Assembly (NCBI GenBank): GCA_963579025.1
Contig: CAUZFZ010000041.1
Location: forward strand, 1-64,000
Reading direction: 5' to 3'
Length of the DNA stretch: 64,000 nt
Source: CAUZFZ01 sp963579025
Lineage (GTDB): Bacteria; Planctomycetota; Planctomycetia; Planctomycetales; Planctomycetaceae
Shown here: piece by piece, positions 35,031-45,700 of the stretch
How positions within the stretch are numbered: position 1 is the stretch's first letter
Layout of the letters: every line of letters starts with the position of its first letter
Made by a program: the position numbers and the translations under genes
Notes under the pieces: generated by a model
Seen by the model: only the letters and a program-made list of their open reading frames with translations
Told to the model about the DNA's origin: nothing
Database searches by the model: none

Positions 35031-38000
35031 ATGACCGACACGTCGAAAGTAAAGGCTGATAAGCCTGACGATTCAGACAACAAGAATCGCGGGTCGGGCG
35101 ACGGTCAGAGGGTTACCCCGGATTCGGCTCGGTCTGGAGACGGCGACTCCGAAGATTTCAGTCGCGACGCACCTTACGTGTTGGGAGAACCGCGGCAGGT
35201 TGGTTCGACGTCCCCCGCTGATGATGGCCGGTTCGACGACGAGTCCGCTTCTGGTGTGGAGCTCTCAGGCAGAGACGACGAAGGGTCGGCGGTGGATTTC
35301 AGTGACGACCACTCCACCGATCTTTCTCAGGACCCGTCCGATGCGGTCGGCAAGCCCCGTCAGGTGGACCTGGAATTGGACAGTGATCCACGCCGCAATT
35401 CGCCTCGATGGATGACGGCGGCGGCCGACGAGGACTCTGTGACTTCGGATCCGGATGCCGCTGAAGAGACTCAGGGTGTTGCTGATGCGCGCGAGTCTGT
35501 CGTTCCCGCCGAGCCGCGACGTGACGCGTTGCAGAATGGAGTCGTCGATTCAGTTGAAGGACCCGTCATGATGGGGTCGGCGTCGGATGAGTCGGGGCCT
35601 GTCGACGAAGAGACGTTCTCGTACGGCGACGATGCGTCCATTGCTGCTCCCGGCGAGAGTGCGATCGGAGACTTCAGCCGGGACATCGTGTACGTGAAGG
35701 GAGAACCCCAGCCGGTCAGTTCCATCGTGCCAACGGATGACACCACGGACGAGACGCCCGTGCCAACCGCGGAACCCTCTTGCCAGGATGAGGAGAGTGC
35801 GGCCGAGGAAGTAGACGTCGATGGCGATCTGACCCCTGGTTGCTCGATGGAGACGATCGACGAGACTGACGCAGATGATCGCCTCGCGAATGAACTCGAC
35901 GATGCGGTGGCACGGTCTGAACGGCGGAACCTCGCATTCGCGCACATGGACAACGAGGTCGTAGACGAGGACGTTTTTCTCGATGAGTCTGTTTTCAAAA
36001 CGAATCCGATGTTCGCCTCTGACGAAGGCATGTCCGATGATGGCTCCAGCGAGGATGCGTCGGGAGATTTCAGCCGCGACCTGTCGTACGTCATGGGAGA
36101 GCCCGTACCGGCCGGTTCGACGCCCTCAGCCGAAGACGCTGAGGTGATGTCGGACGTTGCCGACGAACCGGACCAGGTGGCTCAGCCGGAGTCTGTCAGC
36201 GAATCGGAAACTGATTCTCTGAAGCAGTCCGACCACTGGTTCGCAGCCGAGGCGCATGAAGACGCTGCCGCTTCGGGCTTGAGCCTGGCTGACGACCTTC
36301 AGGCCATCGATGAATTCTCGCATGACACCGACATCTCCGGTCTCCAGCTTGATCCGGAGGAAGACGCTGCGTTGCTGGAAGATGTCGAATCGCCGCAAGA
36401 CGAGGACCTGCTGGAGGACACTGAGTCCCTGGACGACCTCGCGATGATCGAAGAGTCGGAGTTCGTCGAGGAGGAGACTCTGACGTATGACGACGACATG
36501 TCGGTCGAGAGCTACAACGATGAATCGTCGGAATCGACCGACAGCGAGTCGGGGGAAGATGTCAGCCTCGACGCGTCGGAAGACTACAGCGGGGACGCGT
36601 CGTATGTGTTCGGAGAGCCGAAACTGATTGATACAGAAACGCCTGTCGAAGAAACGCCCGCCAGGGGACCTTCTGTCCCCGCGGCAACATCTTCTGGATC
36701 GGACGACGACGAATCTGTGGGCGACCAGAGTCGTGATCAGTCGATGGACATCTCCCGAGATTCCCGTCACGCCCTCGGTAAACCAAGACAGGTGAGTGTT
36801 GAGCATCTGGCGGATGCGCACACAAATTCAGATCCTTGGACGACCGGTGCGGCGAGCGAGGAAGTCCCCGTTCCCGTTGTGAGTGACGCCGACGCGTTTG
36901 GCGGAGACGATGAATTCCCGGAACGCGATGGTGATGATGAAGTGGCCGAGTTAGGGCTGCTGGAAGACGCCGACCAGATCGAAGACGCCGAACTGGTAGA
37001 CGAGTCTGAGCAGCTCGAAGAATCGTCAGCCACTTCGGATGAAACACTGACCTACGAAGACGATCTTCCCGGTGAGAGCTTTTTCGGGGATGTGTCCGGG
37101 GATACCAGCCAGGAAGCGCTGGAAGACGCGAGTCGAGCTGTGTCGTATGCCATGGGAGAGCCCGAGCCAGCGGAATTGGCTGACTCTACCGACGACGGAA
37201 TTGGCGAAGAGGGAGTGGCCGCACTCGGAATCGATCCCGGCTCGCCGGTCTCCGCGCCCCCCGACAGCGGTACGGGAAGCGACTTCAGTCGCGACGTGTC
37301 GATGGACATCGATCAGGATCCGTCGGTCGCCGTTGGAAAACCACATGAGGTCGCCTCGGAGACGGTTGGCGTCCCGCGAAAGAAGTCACGAACGTGGCTG
37401 AAAGCGCTTGTGGGAACCGCAGTCATCGCGGGTGGGATCTTTCTGGGCATCCAGTTTGGACTTCTGGACATCGAGTCCGTCACAGAGGGCACTGCCACTT
37501 CACCGCAAGGCACGGACGCGCAGCCCGATACAACTGTGTCCGCCGTGGTGCCCGAAGATACTGACCCGGATTCAGTTCTGACGGTTGAAACGTTCCCGGC
37601 GGTGGTTCCTGACACAGTACCACCCCCAGCGATCGAGGACTCCGCCCCGTCTGCATTCGATGCCAGCGAGCCGTTCTTCGATCCGAATGCAGAAGACACT
37701 CCCCGGTTGTCTGATGCCGAGAAGCCCGACTGGTTGAAAGCTGTCTGGGCTCGGCTGAACGACGGCGGTTTCAACGCCACGGATCTGATGCATGCTGAGT
37801 CAACAATTACGAAGTGGTTGAATACCTCGCCTGCACCCCCTGAGAATCTGGCCGAGAGACTTAAACGTCTCCAAAGGCAGATCGATGAATTGACTTCTTC
37901 CACCGTTGTTCAGCTCAGCGCGGGTGTTCCTGCAGTCCCACCAGCGACGAATGCGGTATTCGTTCTTGTGTCCGCGTCGAACCTGGTCGCGGCTGAGGGT

Positions 38001-40382
38001 GACAAACAGCAGGACCAGGCGGAAGACCTCGAATTCGAAGCGCGGCTTGTAGCAGCCGATGGCAATCATCTGCGCGCGCGACGACTGTATCTGGAAGCCG
38101 CTCAAGTCTGGCGCGACGCGGGACTGCTGGAGCACGCGAGCGCGGCACTGCGAAATGCTGAGCGGCATCAGAAACGACTCCCCGCGACGTGGCAGGCACA
38201 GCACGCAGCCGAATTTCAAAGCATCGGCAGGACAGTGGCGGATATCCGAGAGTCCCTTTCCACAGAAAACGCGAAGCAACTCGCGCAGCGCCAACAAGAC
38301 CAGGTGGTGGCGATCCGGTCGCTGCGTCAGCGCATCTTAGATTTCCTCGACACCCATCGAGATGCATTTGCGGTGCTCAGCCCAACGGGACTGGAAGGTC
38401 TCAGTGAGGCGGACAGGAATGCCGTGACCGGCGTGGCTGCGGCTCTTGGTCAGATTCGGCTCCGACTTGATACGCCGGATGCCGACGTCGTTCTCGACTC
38501 GGTCCGCGAGGATGCCGACACGCTTAATCGTATTCTGATTACCGTGCTGGTGCGGCAAAGCAGAACAAGAGAAGTTGTGAACGCAGTCGATCCAGTCATC
38601 GCCGCTCCAGCGGATCTGACTCCGCATCTGCGAGCGACGATGCATGACGCATTGATCGGGCGAGACGTTTACTCACGACTCAGAACGCTCGACGCGGAAT
38701 CGCTGAGCGAGACCGAAGAGGCACAGCGAACGGACGACCTGGAGTGGCTTCAGGCGTTTGTGTCGGAGGAAACAGGCATCGTCGATCCGCAGGCCATTGA
38801 GAATGTCGCCGAGCCGGATTTGAAAACTCAGATCGCACGTATCCGTCTGACTGAGGCACGGGTGAATCAATGGGAGAAAACGAGTCGAGGATTACAGCGT
38901 GACAAAGAGCGGACCATTCTGAAGACGGCAATCGAGGAATTGTTCACAGACCCGGCTGAGTGGGTTGCTGATGCGGAACGCCTGAAGGCTGCCGGAGACG
39001 CAGGCCCGTGGGAACAGATTGTGGCGGACGCTGTGAGGCGCAATATCGTTCCCGGAGAAAACTGGGCAGAGCAGCCGGAGCCGTTAACGAATACTGCATT
39101 GCGGTCCGTGCTCTTCAATCTGCAGTCGCTTCGTTTGCGGTCGCAGGCACTGTCCGTGGCAGCGGCGCGACAGGTCACAATTGAGGCCACTCAGGCCGTG
39201 ACAGCCGCAAAGACTGCTACCGCGGAGGCCCTCAAGGCCGCGAAGACGGTTCCTGCACCACCACCAGCAGTAGCCGATCCGGACGCGAAACCGGCGGTGC
39301 CGGACGAACCCGCGGAACGGCAGCCGCTGATTGCAGCGATTCTGAATCGCGTGGACAGGATCCGGAACCGGCTTGACGGCTTCGCTCCAGTGACCACTCC
39401 GAACGATCCTGCGGACACTGCCGTTCCCGGGGATCCCGCCCCCGCCGGAACCGAAGATGCGGAAGAATCGGATGCCGCAGACGATGCCCTGCCTGCCTCG
39501 GACGCCGATCGACTCCGGTCACTAATTGCCGGCCTCGACGCAGACGCACTTCAGAACGCCTCAATGTCGGAGTTGCGCACGATTGTTCGACAGACGCAGG
39601 AGATCGAAGTCCTGCTGGACCAGTGGGAACGCACAGGGCGTCTGGAGAATGTTCTGGCTGATCACATGGCCCGTCTGGCGAGCGCGCAGGACTCACTCGC
39701 TCAACAGGTGACGGCAGCAGAAACGAAACAACTGGCCGCCGTCGATCAAGCCCGCAAATCGCTGACCGTCCAGATTCTTGCAGTCGAAACGACGGCTGCA
39801 AAACTGAATCAGGTTGTGAGTGATCTGCAAACCAGTCTCAGGAAAGAGCCGCCGCTCAGTGCCCCGCCGGTCGAGCCCGCGACGGACGCGATTCCTGCCA
39901 GTCAGAGGGATTCGCTCGAACGAACGATCGAGGCCGTCGTGCGACGCCATCTGGAGGAGTCAGGATACGGTCCGTCTGTACCAGGTTCCTCTGGCCTGGC
40001 GGATCAGGTCACGCAACCGGAGAATGCTGCACGTGCCCGTCGATCCTTTAAGGCAGCGTACAGCAGCGCGTTCTTCTCGGGACGCAGCGGGTCGATGGAA
40101 TCAGCCGTTCGACAGTTTTCCGCGGCCGTCCGACAGGATCCGGACGATCCGATCTACCGGTACTTTCTGGGACTGGCGTTGTATCGCAGCGACAACAGCG
40201 ACCAGGGAGTGGAACAGGTTCGCATTGGCGCCCAGTTGGAAAAGGAACAGGACCGTTCACCCGGCAGCGTGGACCAGTGGCTGGAGCGGGTACAATATGG
40301 ACAGCGAACCTGGCTGGAACGGATTCGACGTGATGTGATGACCAGACAGCAGGTCATCAAGTCAGTGCCGGCGAATGAATGA
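35031..40382 (+). CDS. Giant acidic transmembrane protein with two novel repeat motifs
   Basis: A 1783-residue protein with no signal peptide. Residues 1-787 are extremely acidic and contain eight repeats of two kinds. Type A, about GDFSRDxSYVxGEPxPV, lies at 41-57, 211-229, 344-361, 517-533 and 697-714. Type B, about DxSxDISxDPSxAVGKPRQV, lies at 88-112, 564-588 and 749-774. Each B follows an A by 31-35 residues. ETxTYxDD segments precede several A units. One transmembrane helix (about 789-812) follows KKSR, so the repeats should be cytoplasmic and residues 813-1783 periplasmic. The latter are mostly helical and end in a TPR-like segment (about 1675-1740). Its stop overlaps a possible start of the Hsp70-like gene. 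I do not recognise the family. Confidence 0.88.
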   Translation: MTDTSKVKADKPDDSDNKNRGSGDGQRVTPDSARSGDGDSEDFSRDAPYVLGEPRQVGSTSPADDGRFDDESASGVELSGRDDEGSAVDFSDDHSTDLSQDPSDAVGKPRQVDLELDSDPRRNSPRWMTAAADEDSVTSDPDAAEETQGVADARESVVPAEPRRDALQNGVVDSVEGPVMMGSASDESGPVDEETFSYGDDASIAAPGESAIGDFSRDIVYVKGEPQPVSSIVPTDDTTDETPVPTAEPSCQDEESAAEEVDVDGDLTPGCSMETIDETDADDRLANELDDAVARSERRNLAFAHMDNEVVDEDVFLDESVFKTNPMFASDEGMSDDGSSEDASGDFSRDLSYVMGEPVPAGSTPSAEDAEVMSDVADEPDQVAQPESVSESETDSLKQSDHWFAAEAHEDAAASGLSLADDLQAIDEFSHDTDISGLQLDPEEDAALLEDVESPQDEDLLEDTESLDDLAMIEESEFVEEETLTYDDDMSVESYNDESSESTDSESGEDVSLDASEDYSGDASYVFGEPKLIDTETPVEETPARGPSVPAATSSGSDDDESVGDQSRDQSMDISRDSRHALGKPRQVSVEHLADAHTNSDPWTTGAASEEVPVPVVSDADAFGGDDEFPERDGDDEVAELGLLEDADQIEDAELVDESEQLEESSATSDETLTYEDDLPGESFFGDVSGDTSQEALEDASRAVSYAMGEPEPAELADSTDDGIGEEGVAALGIDPGSPVSAPPDSGTGSDFSRDVSMDIDQDPSVAVGKPHEVASETVGVPRKKSRTWLKALVGTAVIAGGIFLGIQFGLLDIESVTEGTATSPQGTDAQPDTTVSAVVPEDTDPDSVLTVETFPAVVPDTVPPPAIEDSAPSAFDASEPFFDPNAEDTPRLSDAEKPDWLKAVWARLNDGGFNATDLMHAESTITKWLNTSPAPPENLAERLKRLQRQIDELTSSTVVQLSAGVPAVPPATNAVFVLVSASNLVAAEGDKQQDQAEDLEFEARLVAADGNHLRARRLYLEAAQVWRDAGLLEHASAALRNAERHQKRLPATWQAQHAAEFQSIGRTVADIRESLSTENAKQLAQRQQDQVVAIRSLRQRILDFLDTHRDAFAVLSPTGLEGLSEADRNAVTGVAAALGQIRLRLDTPDADVVLDSVREDADTLNRILITVLVRQSRTREVVNAVDPVIAAPADLTPHLRATMHDALIGRDVYSRLRTLDAESLSETEEAQRTDDLEWLQAFVSEETGIVDPQAIENVAEPDLKTQIARIRLTEARVNQWEKTSRGLQRDKERTILKTAIEELFTDPAEWVADAERLKAAGDAGPWEQIVADAVRRNIVPGENWAEQPEPLTNTALRSVLFNLQSLRLRSQALSVAAARQVTIEATQAVTAAKTATAEALKAAKTVPAPPPAVADPDAKPAVPDEPAERQPLIAAILNRVDRIRNRLDGFAPVTTPNDPADTAVPGDPAPAGTEDAEESDAADDALPASDADRLRSLIAGLDADALQNASMSELRTIVRQTQEIEVLLDQWERTGRLENVLADHMARLASAQDSLAQQVTAAETKQLAAVDQARKSLTVQILAVETTAAKLNQVVSDLQTSLRKEPPLSAPPVEPATDAIPASQRDSLERTIEAVVRRHLEESGYGPSVPGSSGLADQVTQPENAARARRSFKAAYSSAFFSGRSGSMESAVRQFSAAVRQDPDDPIYRYFLGLALYRSDNSDQGVEQVRIGAQLEKEQDRSPGSVDQWLERVQYGQRTWLERIRRDVMTRQQVIKSVPANE

Positions 40383-40474
40383 CGTCGTCAGGCCATCGTT
40401 TCCGCGGACCGGAACCGATTCTGGTCGCGAGTTTTAGAACAGACCAATCGGTGCGTTATGGCTCAATGGGTATC

Positions 40475-42322
40475 ATGAAACGAAAACTGTGGTTTGCCAT
40501 CGACGCGGGCACAACGACTGCGGTGGCGTGCATCATGCGCCAGCCGCAGGAGTTCCACTGCTTTGCGCCAGGTGACCCGGACGGTGACGTCCTGGTGGGA
40601 GATGACGCTGACTGGCTGGTCCCGTGCGCGTGTCTGCATCTGGGGGGAGGCCGAATCGCCACTGGACGGGCGGCCGTGGTTCGCGACGCTGACCCTGCGT
40701 TCGCCGGCCATGTCATTCAGAACCTGAAGCTGCACGCCAGATACGGGCGGGATAAGTCGAAAACGATCAGCTCTAAAGGACGCGAGTTTACTCACGATCG
40801 AGTCTACGGCGAGATTCTGAAAGCCCTGAAACTCTCGGCCGTCGAAAACTTCAATCGACGACCGGAGCTGTTGCCTCCTGACGTGTCGTTTTCCGGCGAA
40901 ATTACTCGGGCCGTGCTGGCCGTGTCTTCGAGTTTCGGGCCTCGTGAACGGAGTTTTATTCAGCAGTCCGCCCAGTCGACTGCGGGATTCTCCGAAGTCA
41001 GACTGATCGATTCGCCGCTGGCAGCAGTCCTGGGGTTGGGTCTGCATCTTGAGCCGGGCGCCAGGAACGTTTTGATCGTGGACGTCGGCGGTGGGACGTG
41101 CGATCTCATGGCGTTGCGGGTTGGTCAGGGCGTTGCAGGTGGAATCCACGAGCTGGGGCGGATTGGAAGTCGCAGGTTCGGTGGCCTGGATATCGACGAA
41201 CTGATTGCTCGGGACGCAGTCCGACGCGGTCCGCTGAACTGGTATGACTGGGATCAGGACCGGGCGCTTCGATTCGGCCCCATCGCCCCCGCGCTCATGC
41301 AGCAGGCGGAGCGCGTCAAGCAGGATCTCTGCGGGCAGATGGTGGCGTCGACCGAAGCGACATCCTCTGAGATTAATTGGCTGGAGCCCATCCGGGAGAA
41401 GAATTTCGACGCCAGCTATACGGTCGACTGGCTCAGGCAGGCGACCAGCGACCAGGTGGACTACATCATCGCACTCGGCAAACATCTGCTGGAAGGCATC
41501 GATCCCGACGAGGCCGGAGTGTCTTCACGTCGCAAGGCGTCGTCCGGCGTCTCCTGGATGAGAATAGACGAGGTGCATCTGGTCGGCGGCGGCAGTCTGA
41601 TGCCGCCCCTGCAGGAGCGGCTGATCGCCGCGCTGGGCGGGGAGTGGAACCGGCAAAAACTAAGGGTCGCAGAGCGGCCGCAACGCGTTATTGCGGAGGG
41701 CGCGGCGGTCTTCGCCGACATGCTCAGCCGGGGCGAAGTGCTTCCGGGACTTCACCGCACACGCTGTCCGGCCGATATCGGAATCCGAGGAGCGGAAGAC
41801 GACGACTCGTGGTTGGATGGCATGCGAAGCTTCCTGCCGTCCAATAAGAAGAAAGACCGAAAATACGTTTTCCATCCCATGGTTGCAGGCAACTCGGTCG
41901 TGACAGACGGGCAGACAACAAGGTTCGTGATTCCAGTGCTTCAGACTGGTTCCGGCGGCAAGATCAACTTGTCTATCTACGAACGATTCGTGAAGCACCC
42001 ACCTGTTAAAGAAGTCGAAGATCCACTCCCGGTCTCAAAGCAGAAGAGCAAGCCCAAACGAACGGGGGAAGAGGATGTTGAGCTGGAGTACTCGAATCGC
42101 CGGCTGGCGAAAATCAAATTTCGGAATCTTCCTGAACTGGCGACTGGCGAAAGAGACCAGATCACGCTGCTGCTGCGATTCACCGAGAACCAAACGGTGG
42201 AGTTTTCAGCGGCCTATCGCAGGAAAACGCTGACCAGTCGTCTGTTTGGGGACAACTTCGATCACGTGTTTGACTTCAGCGGCGCCACCGGCGAGGCCGG
42301 CGGAGTATCCCCACCTGCATAG
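40475..42322 (+). CDS. Hsp70-like (DnaK-type) ATPase
   Basis: A 615-residue actin-fold ATPase of the Hsp70 type: phosphate-1 loop FAIDAGTTTAVAC (near residue 10), phosphate-2 VDVGGGTCDLMAL (Asp203) and adenosine loop HLVGGGSLMPPLQERL (about residue 370). It is not ordinary DnaK: the substrate-binding half is short and divergent, with a basic linker (SKQKSKPKRTG). Start at 40475 puts the first motif near the N-terminus; the frame runs open to an ATG at 40379 overlapping the upstream stop, giving 32 extra residues. Its tight link to the giant acidic protein suggests that the two work together. Followed by a bidirectional hairpin. Confidence 0.87.
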   Translation: MKRKLWFAIDAGTTTAVACIMRQPQEFHCFAPGDPDGDVLVGDDADWLVPCACLHLGGGRIATGRAAVVRDADPAFAGHVIQNLKLHARYGRDKSKTISSKGREFTHDRVYGEILKALKLSAVENFNRRPELLPPDVSFSGEITRAVLAVSSSFGPRERSFIQQSAQSTAGFSEVRLIDSPLAAVLGLGLHLEPGARNVLIVDVGGGTCDLMALRVGQGVAGGIHELGRIGSRRFGGLDIDELIARDAVRRGPLNWYDWDQDRALRFGPIAPALMQQAERVKQDLCGQMVASTEATSSEINWLEPIREKNFDASYTVDWLRQATSDQVDYIIALGKHLLEGIDPDEAGVSSRRKASSGVSWMRIDEVHLVGGGSLMPPLQERLIAALGGEWNRQKLRVAERPQRVIAEGAAVFADMLSRGEVLPGLHRTRCPADIGIRGAEDDDSWLDGMRSFLPSNKKKDRKYVFHPMVAGNSVVTDGQTTRFVIPVLQTGSGGKINLSIYERFVKHPPVKEVEDPLPVSKQKSKPKRTGEEDVELEYSNRRLAKIKFRNLPELATGERDQITLLLRFTENQTVEFSAAYRRKTLTSRLFGDNFDHVFDFSGATGEAGGVSPPA

Positions 42323-42359
42323 CTCGTTCGTCCGAAGCAAAACACAACCGCAACGCAAA

Positions 42360-42393
42360 GAAGCCCGGCTCTCCCCTGCGGAGGCCGGGCTTC
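42360..42393 (-). terminator. Hairpin ending the tRNA-Arg transcript (also after the Hsp70-like gene)
   Basis: GAAGCCCGGC and GCCGGGCTTC form a 10-bp stem (arms 42360-42369 and 42384-42393) around a 14-base loop. Read on the minus strand it is followed by TTTG, a weak T-tract. It lies 20 bases beyond the tRNA 3' end and about 40 bases beyond the Hsp70-like stop, so it may serve both directions. Confidence 0.65.
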
Positions 42394-42413
42394 TGACGCG
42401 TACACCAATCAAA

Positions 42414-42487
42414 TATCCCCGGGAGGATTCGAACCTCCAACCTCTGCCTCCGGAGGGCAGCGATCTATCCAATTGATCTACGGAGAC
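42414..42487 (-). tRNA. tRNA-Arg (anticodon CCG)
   Basis: The minus strand folds as a complete 74-base cloverleaf. The acceptor is GTCTCCG with CGGGGAT (one G-U end pair). The D-stem is GATC/GATC, the anticodon stem CTGCC/GGCAG with loop CTCCGGA (anticodon CCG, reading CGG), and the T-arm is GGAGG-TTCGAAT-CCTCC. CCA is not encoded. Confidence 0.95.
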
Positions 42488-42582
42488 GCGCGTACGAATT
42501 GACGTACTTGACACCCGTGATTCTATCCTCGTCTGCTGAGAATTCTACCCTCGGTCATGTCCTCAGGCAGCGGGAAATACAG

Positions 42583-42633
42583 CTCTGGATCGGCCGAGAC
42601 GCCGGTGATGAATGGAGCTGTCTGTTCGACTCC
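42583..42633 (+). pseudogene. Relic of a BNR-propeller C-terminal blade
   Basis: Read on the plus strand these 17 codons give LWIGRDAGDEWSCLFDS. The intact propeller gene at 16356-17447 ends LWIGRDGGEEWTCLFDS: 13 of 17 residues agree and many differences are synonymous. No family similarity is visible further upstream or downstream in the same frame. It is most likely the remnant of a second propeller gene. The rest of the 306-base gap 42488-42793 shows nothing recognisable. Confidence 0.6.
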
Positions 42634-42793
42634 GCGCGGGACCAGCTGCCCGAGCTCACTCAGCCAAAAAGGTTGAAGACAATGCCGCCTGCAGAGTCAG
42701 GTAGGGCTCGCATACGCCTGGTCTGAGGCGAGCCGAACACACAAGCGGGACAGGGAGTCGAAGGCGATCGCCACGGCAACACCATGAAAGTTC

Positions 42794-45700
42794 TTAAGAA
42801 GGCCCCACACGCCAGCGGTTACACTCATCATTGAGGGATAAAACCGTTCCCTCTTCGCGGAGCAGCTCGACGAGCAACGGAACGCAAAAGCGGAACGTAG
42901 ATCCGTCGCGAAGCACGATGTACGCCAGCTCAAGACGTCGGAGCGAACGTCGCAGGTCTTCGATCGGGACGTCGACGTCACGGCCGTGCAGCGTTTCCAG
43001 CAGTTGCTCCTGAGTGAAGTTTTCCGCATCGATCGTGGCGTAGATCACGATGCGATCCAGCTGGTCATCCCGCTCGACTCCCGTGACGCTCTCCCAGCCG
43101 GACAGGCGTTCGCGGATCGCCCGGGAACTCAGGGCCTGCTGGACATGATCGGCAAGGATGTACTGATCGCCGGGCTCCGTGAGGCGAATGATCTCGCTGC
43201 AGGTCGTGGCAATCAGATTCGCCCGCTGTCCCGTGGCAGCGATGATTCGTTCGAGCAACACGGCCCCTTCGTCCTGGTGATCCGCGTCATGCTCGAAGGT
43301 CAGCCCGAGTCCGCGCATCGGCTGTGTGATCATGTCGTGACAGTCGGCGGTGTCGAGTGGCCCGATCTCAACCACCTCGCCCCAGTTCCGCAGCGGCGAC
43401 TGATAGTCCAGCGCGGCGGACGCATACAGCGTCCAGAACCCGGCCAGGATGAAGTACGCGGTGCCTTCCTCGCTGAGCGACCGCATCTCATGCAGCGTGC
43501 GATAATCGTTCTCCTGCTGTGACTTCACGAAGTAGTCCGCCTCGTCGATCAGGACGAGCAGCGGACGCTCGCGTTTCATCCGCCGCAGTTGCTGCAGCAG
43601 TGCGATGTCGTCGGTGCCCTCAACGTCTCCCTCGAAGCCCAGCGCGAGAGCCAGTGACACGGCTGGTGATTCGGTGCGGGCCAGCGAGAAGTAGTGGCAC
43701 TCGCACAGGTCGAGCCGCTGGGCCTGCCGCTCGATCTCTTTGAGCAGACTGGACTTGCCGGACTGTCGCGCGCCCACGATGAGGTAATTCTGCAGCTCGC
43801 GGTTGAGCATGTCGCCGATCAGTTCGGCGCGACCGAAGAACGTGGCGGACCGCGTGAGACCACCGGATGTCTGATACGGCGAGAACCGCGTCACGCGAAC
43901 CTGCGACGCGATCAGTCGCGCAACGACGAGGTCTGGTTCCGGAGACAGCAGCCAGCCGGTCAGCGTCCGACTGTCGACCGTGACCAGCGAGTTCGACGTC
44001 CTCTGCGACACCCTGGCCCAGCGGCTCTGAGCGTCGCGGTCCGTCGTAACGACCAACGTGACAGGCGGAGCCGGGTCCTTGATGGCGTCGCGGAGTTCCC
44101 GCTCGGCGGCGTCGACATTCGCGTCCGCCTCCGGAAACAGCAGGACCGCCCACTGCAGCTTGAGCACAAACCCCTCATCGACCAGGACGCGGAAGGCCGT
44201 CCCGTGACCATTGAGCGGAATGGTCTGATCAATCTTCCAGCCAAGTCGCTCCATCATCTGACGGGCTCGGTGTTCCGAATCGGTATCGTCCAGAAAGTCA
44301 GACACATGACCGAGTCGAGAGCCGGCAACATCGACCGTCGACAGCGTACTGGCCAGCCGTCGCGTCCAGGCCAGCAGCCGAGTCGCACGCGGAACGTCTT
44401 CGACGGGCAGCCTCAGAAAGGCCTGCCGATCCGCCGCGACTTCCCGCATCAACGGATTCAGAAAGAGTCCGAGGTAACTCCCCCCTGCCAACAGCACCAC
44501 GACGGCAGCAATCCAGCCGACGATCAACCATGTCCTTGCCCCGAGCCGCGAGACTTGTTGCTGTGGGAACTTCCATGTCCGCCAGACCGGCTCCCGCGAA
44601 TTTACGACGACTTCAACTTGAAAGTCATCCGACACTGAACCCGGCAGCGTAAATGCGACGAGCTCCCTGCTTCCCGGTGCGATCGTGCGTGGCAATTCGA
44701 AAGTACCGAGGTCTTCCATGGGCGACTGATCCAGATGAATGAATGCCTGCACCTTCGAACCAGCTGGGAGCGCAACTTTGCCGACATTTTGAAATTCGAT
44801 GCGCAGTGCACCCGGATATGGCTTCGTATAGTCTTTATATGCCACCGGAATGCTCGTTGAGGGGGTTCTCTCGTAACCGGACGGATGCCAGTATGCTGCG
44901 AATATCACCAGTTCTGGTGTCTGAAATTCGAGTCGAATCGGCTGCTCGATGGGGATGGGACCAAACGCCGTGTCGACCTGGAGCTTCAGGTCCGTCGGCC
45001 AGCCCTCCCGGTTTCCCGGCCTGGAACAGGGAACGAGAGTCAACGGAACGTCAATGGACTCACCGGGCTGCAGGACCGCCTTGACGGGAGGCTGTGAAAA
45101 CAAAGCGAACGTGTCAGTCGTCGGAGGGAATGCGGTCGCGGAGCGAATGCGTGGCCAGTAGACCGGAATGTCGCCGTTGTTGCGTAACGTGACGACGACC
45201 GGCGGCGGATTCCCGTAGCTCCATTCGACCAGCGAGTCCGGCACCGTGACCTCCAGCGAGCCGGGAACCGGGTTCTCGACCTGCGGTGGGACCGGTGCGA
45301 GATACGACGAAAAGCCCAAGGCCGCGTGTCGCCCGGTGGCCATGTGATCCGGGATCGAATCTCGATCAACTCGCTGTAGCAGCAGAGTCCCGTCGTCATA
45401 TCGATGGACGACACCGTCAGGTGTGAAAGAAACCCATGTTCCACGCTGCCCGGCAACCATCGTCCGGACAGGTCGGACGCTTTGCTTCGGAAAGTTCAAC
45501 GTTTCCGTCGCCTTTGTCTTTACGTTCCAGATACGAACGCTGTTGTCGGACGAGCCGCTCGCCACAAAATTTCCGTCTGAGCTGAAGCTCACCGACATGA
45601 CGGTATCTGTGTGTCCGCTGCAGCGCTCGACCTGCCATCCCGTCGCAGCGTTCCAGATACGAACGCTGTGGTCGGACGAGCCGCTCGCCACAAACTGGCC

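Noticed and set aside
40379..40474. N-terminal extension of the Hsp70-like protein
   Set aside because: The 32 extra residues are Arg/Ser-rich and unlike any Hsp70; kept only as an alternative because the ATG overlaps the upstream stop.
42414..42487. tRNA-Arg as an integration site for the TIR/WD40 locus
   Set aside because: The locus lies on the 5' side of the tRNA; integrases normally use the 3' end. I saw no integrase gene and no direct repeat of the tRNA 3' end.
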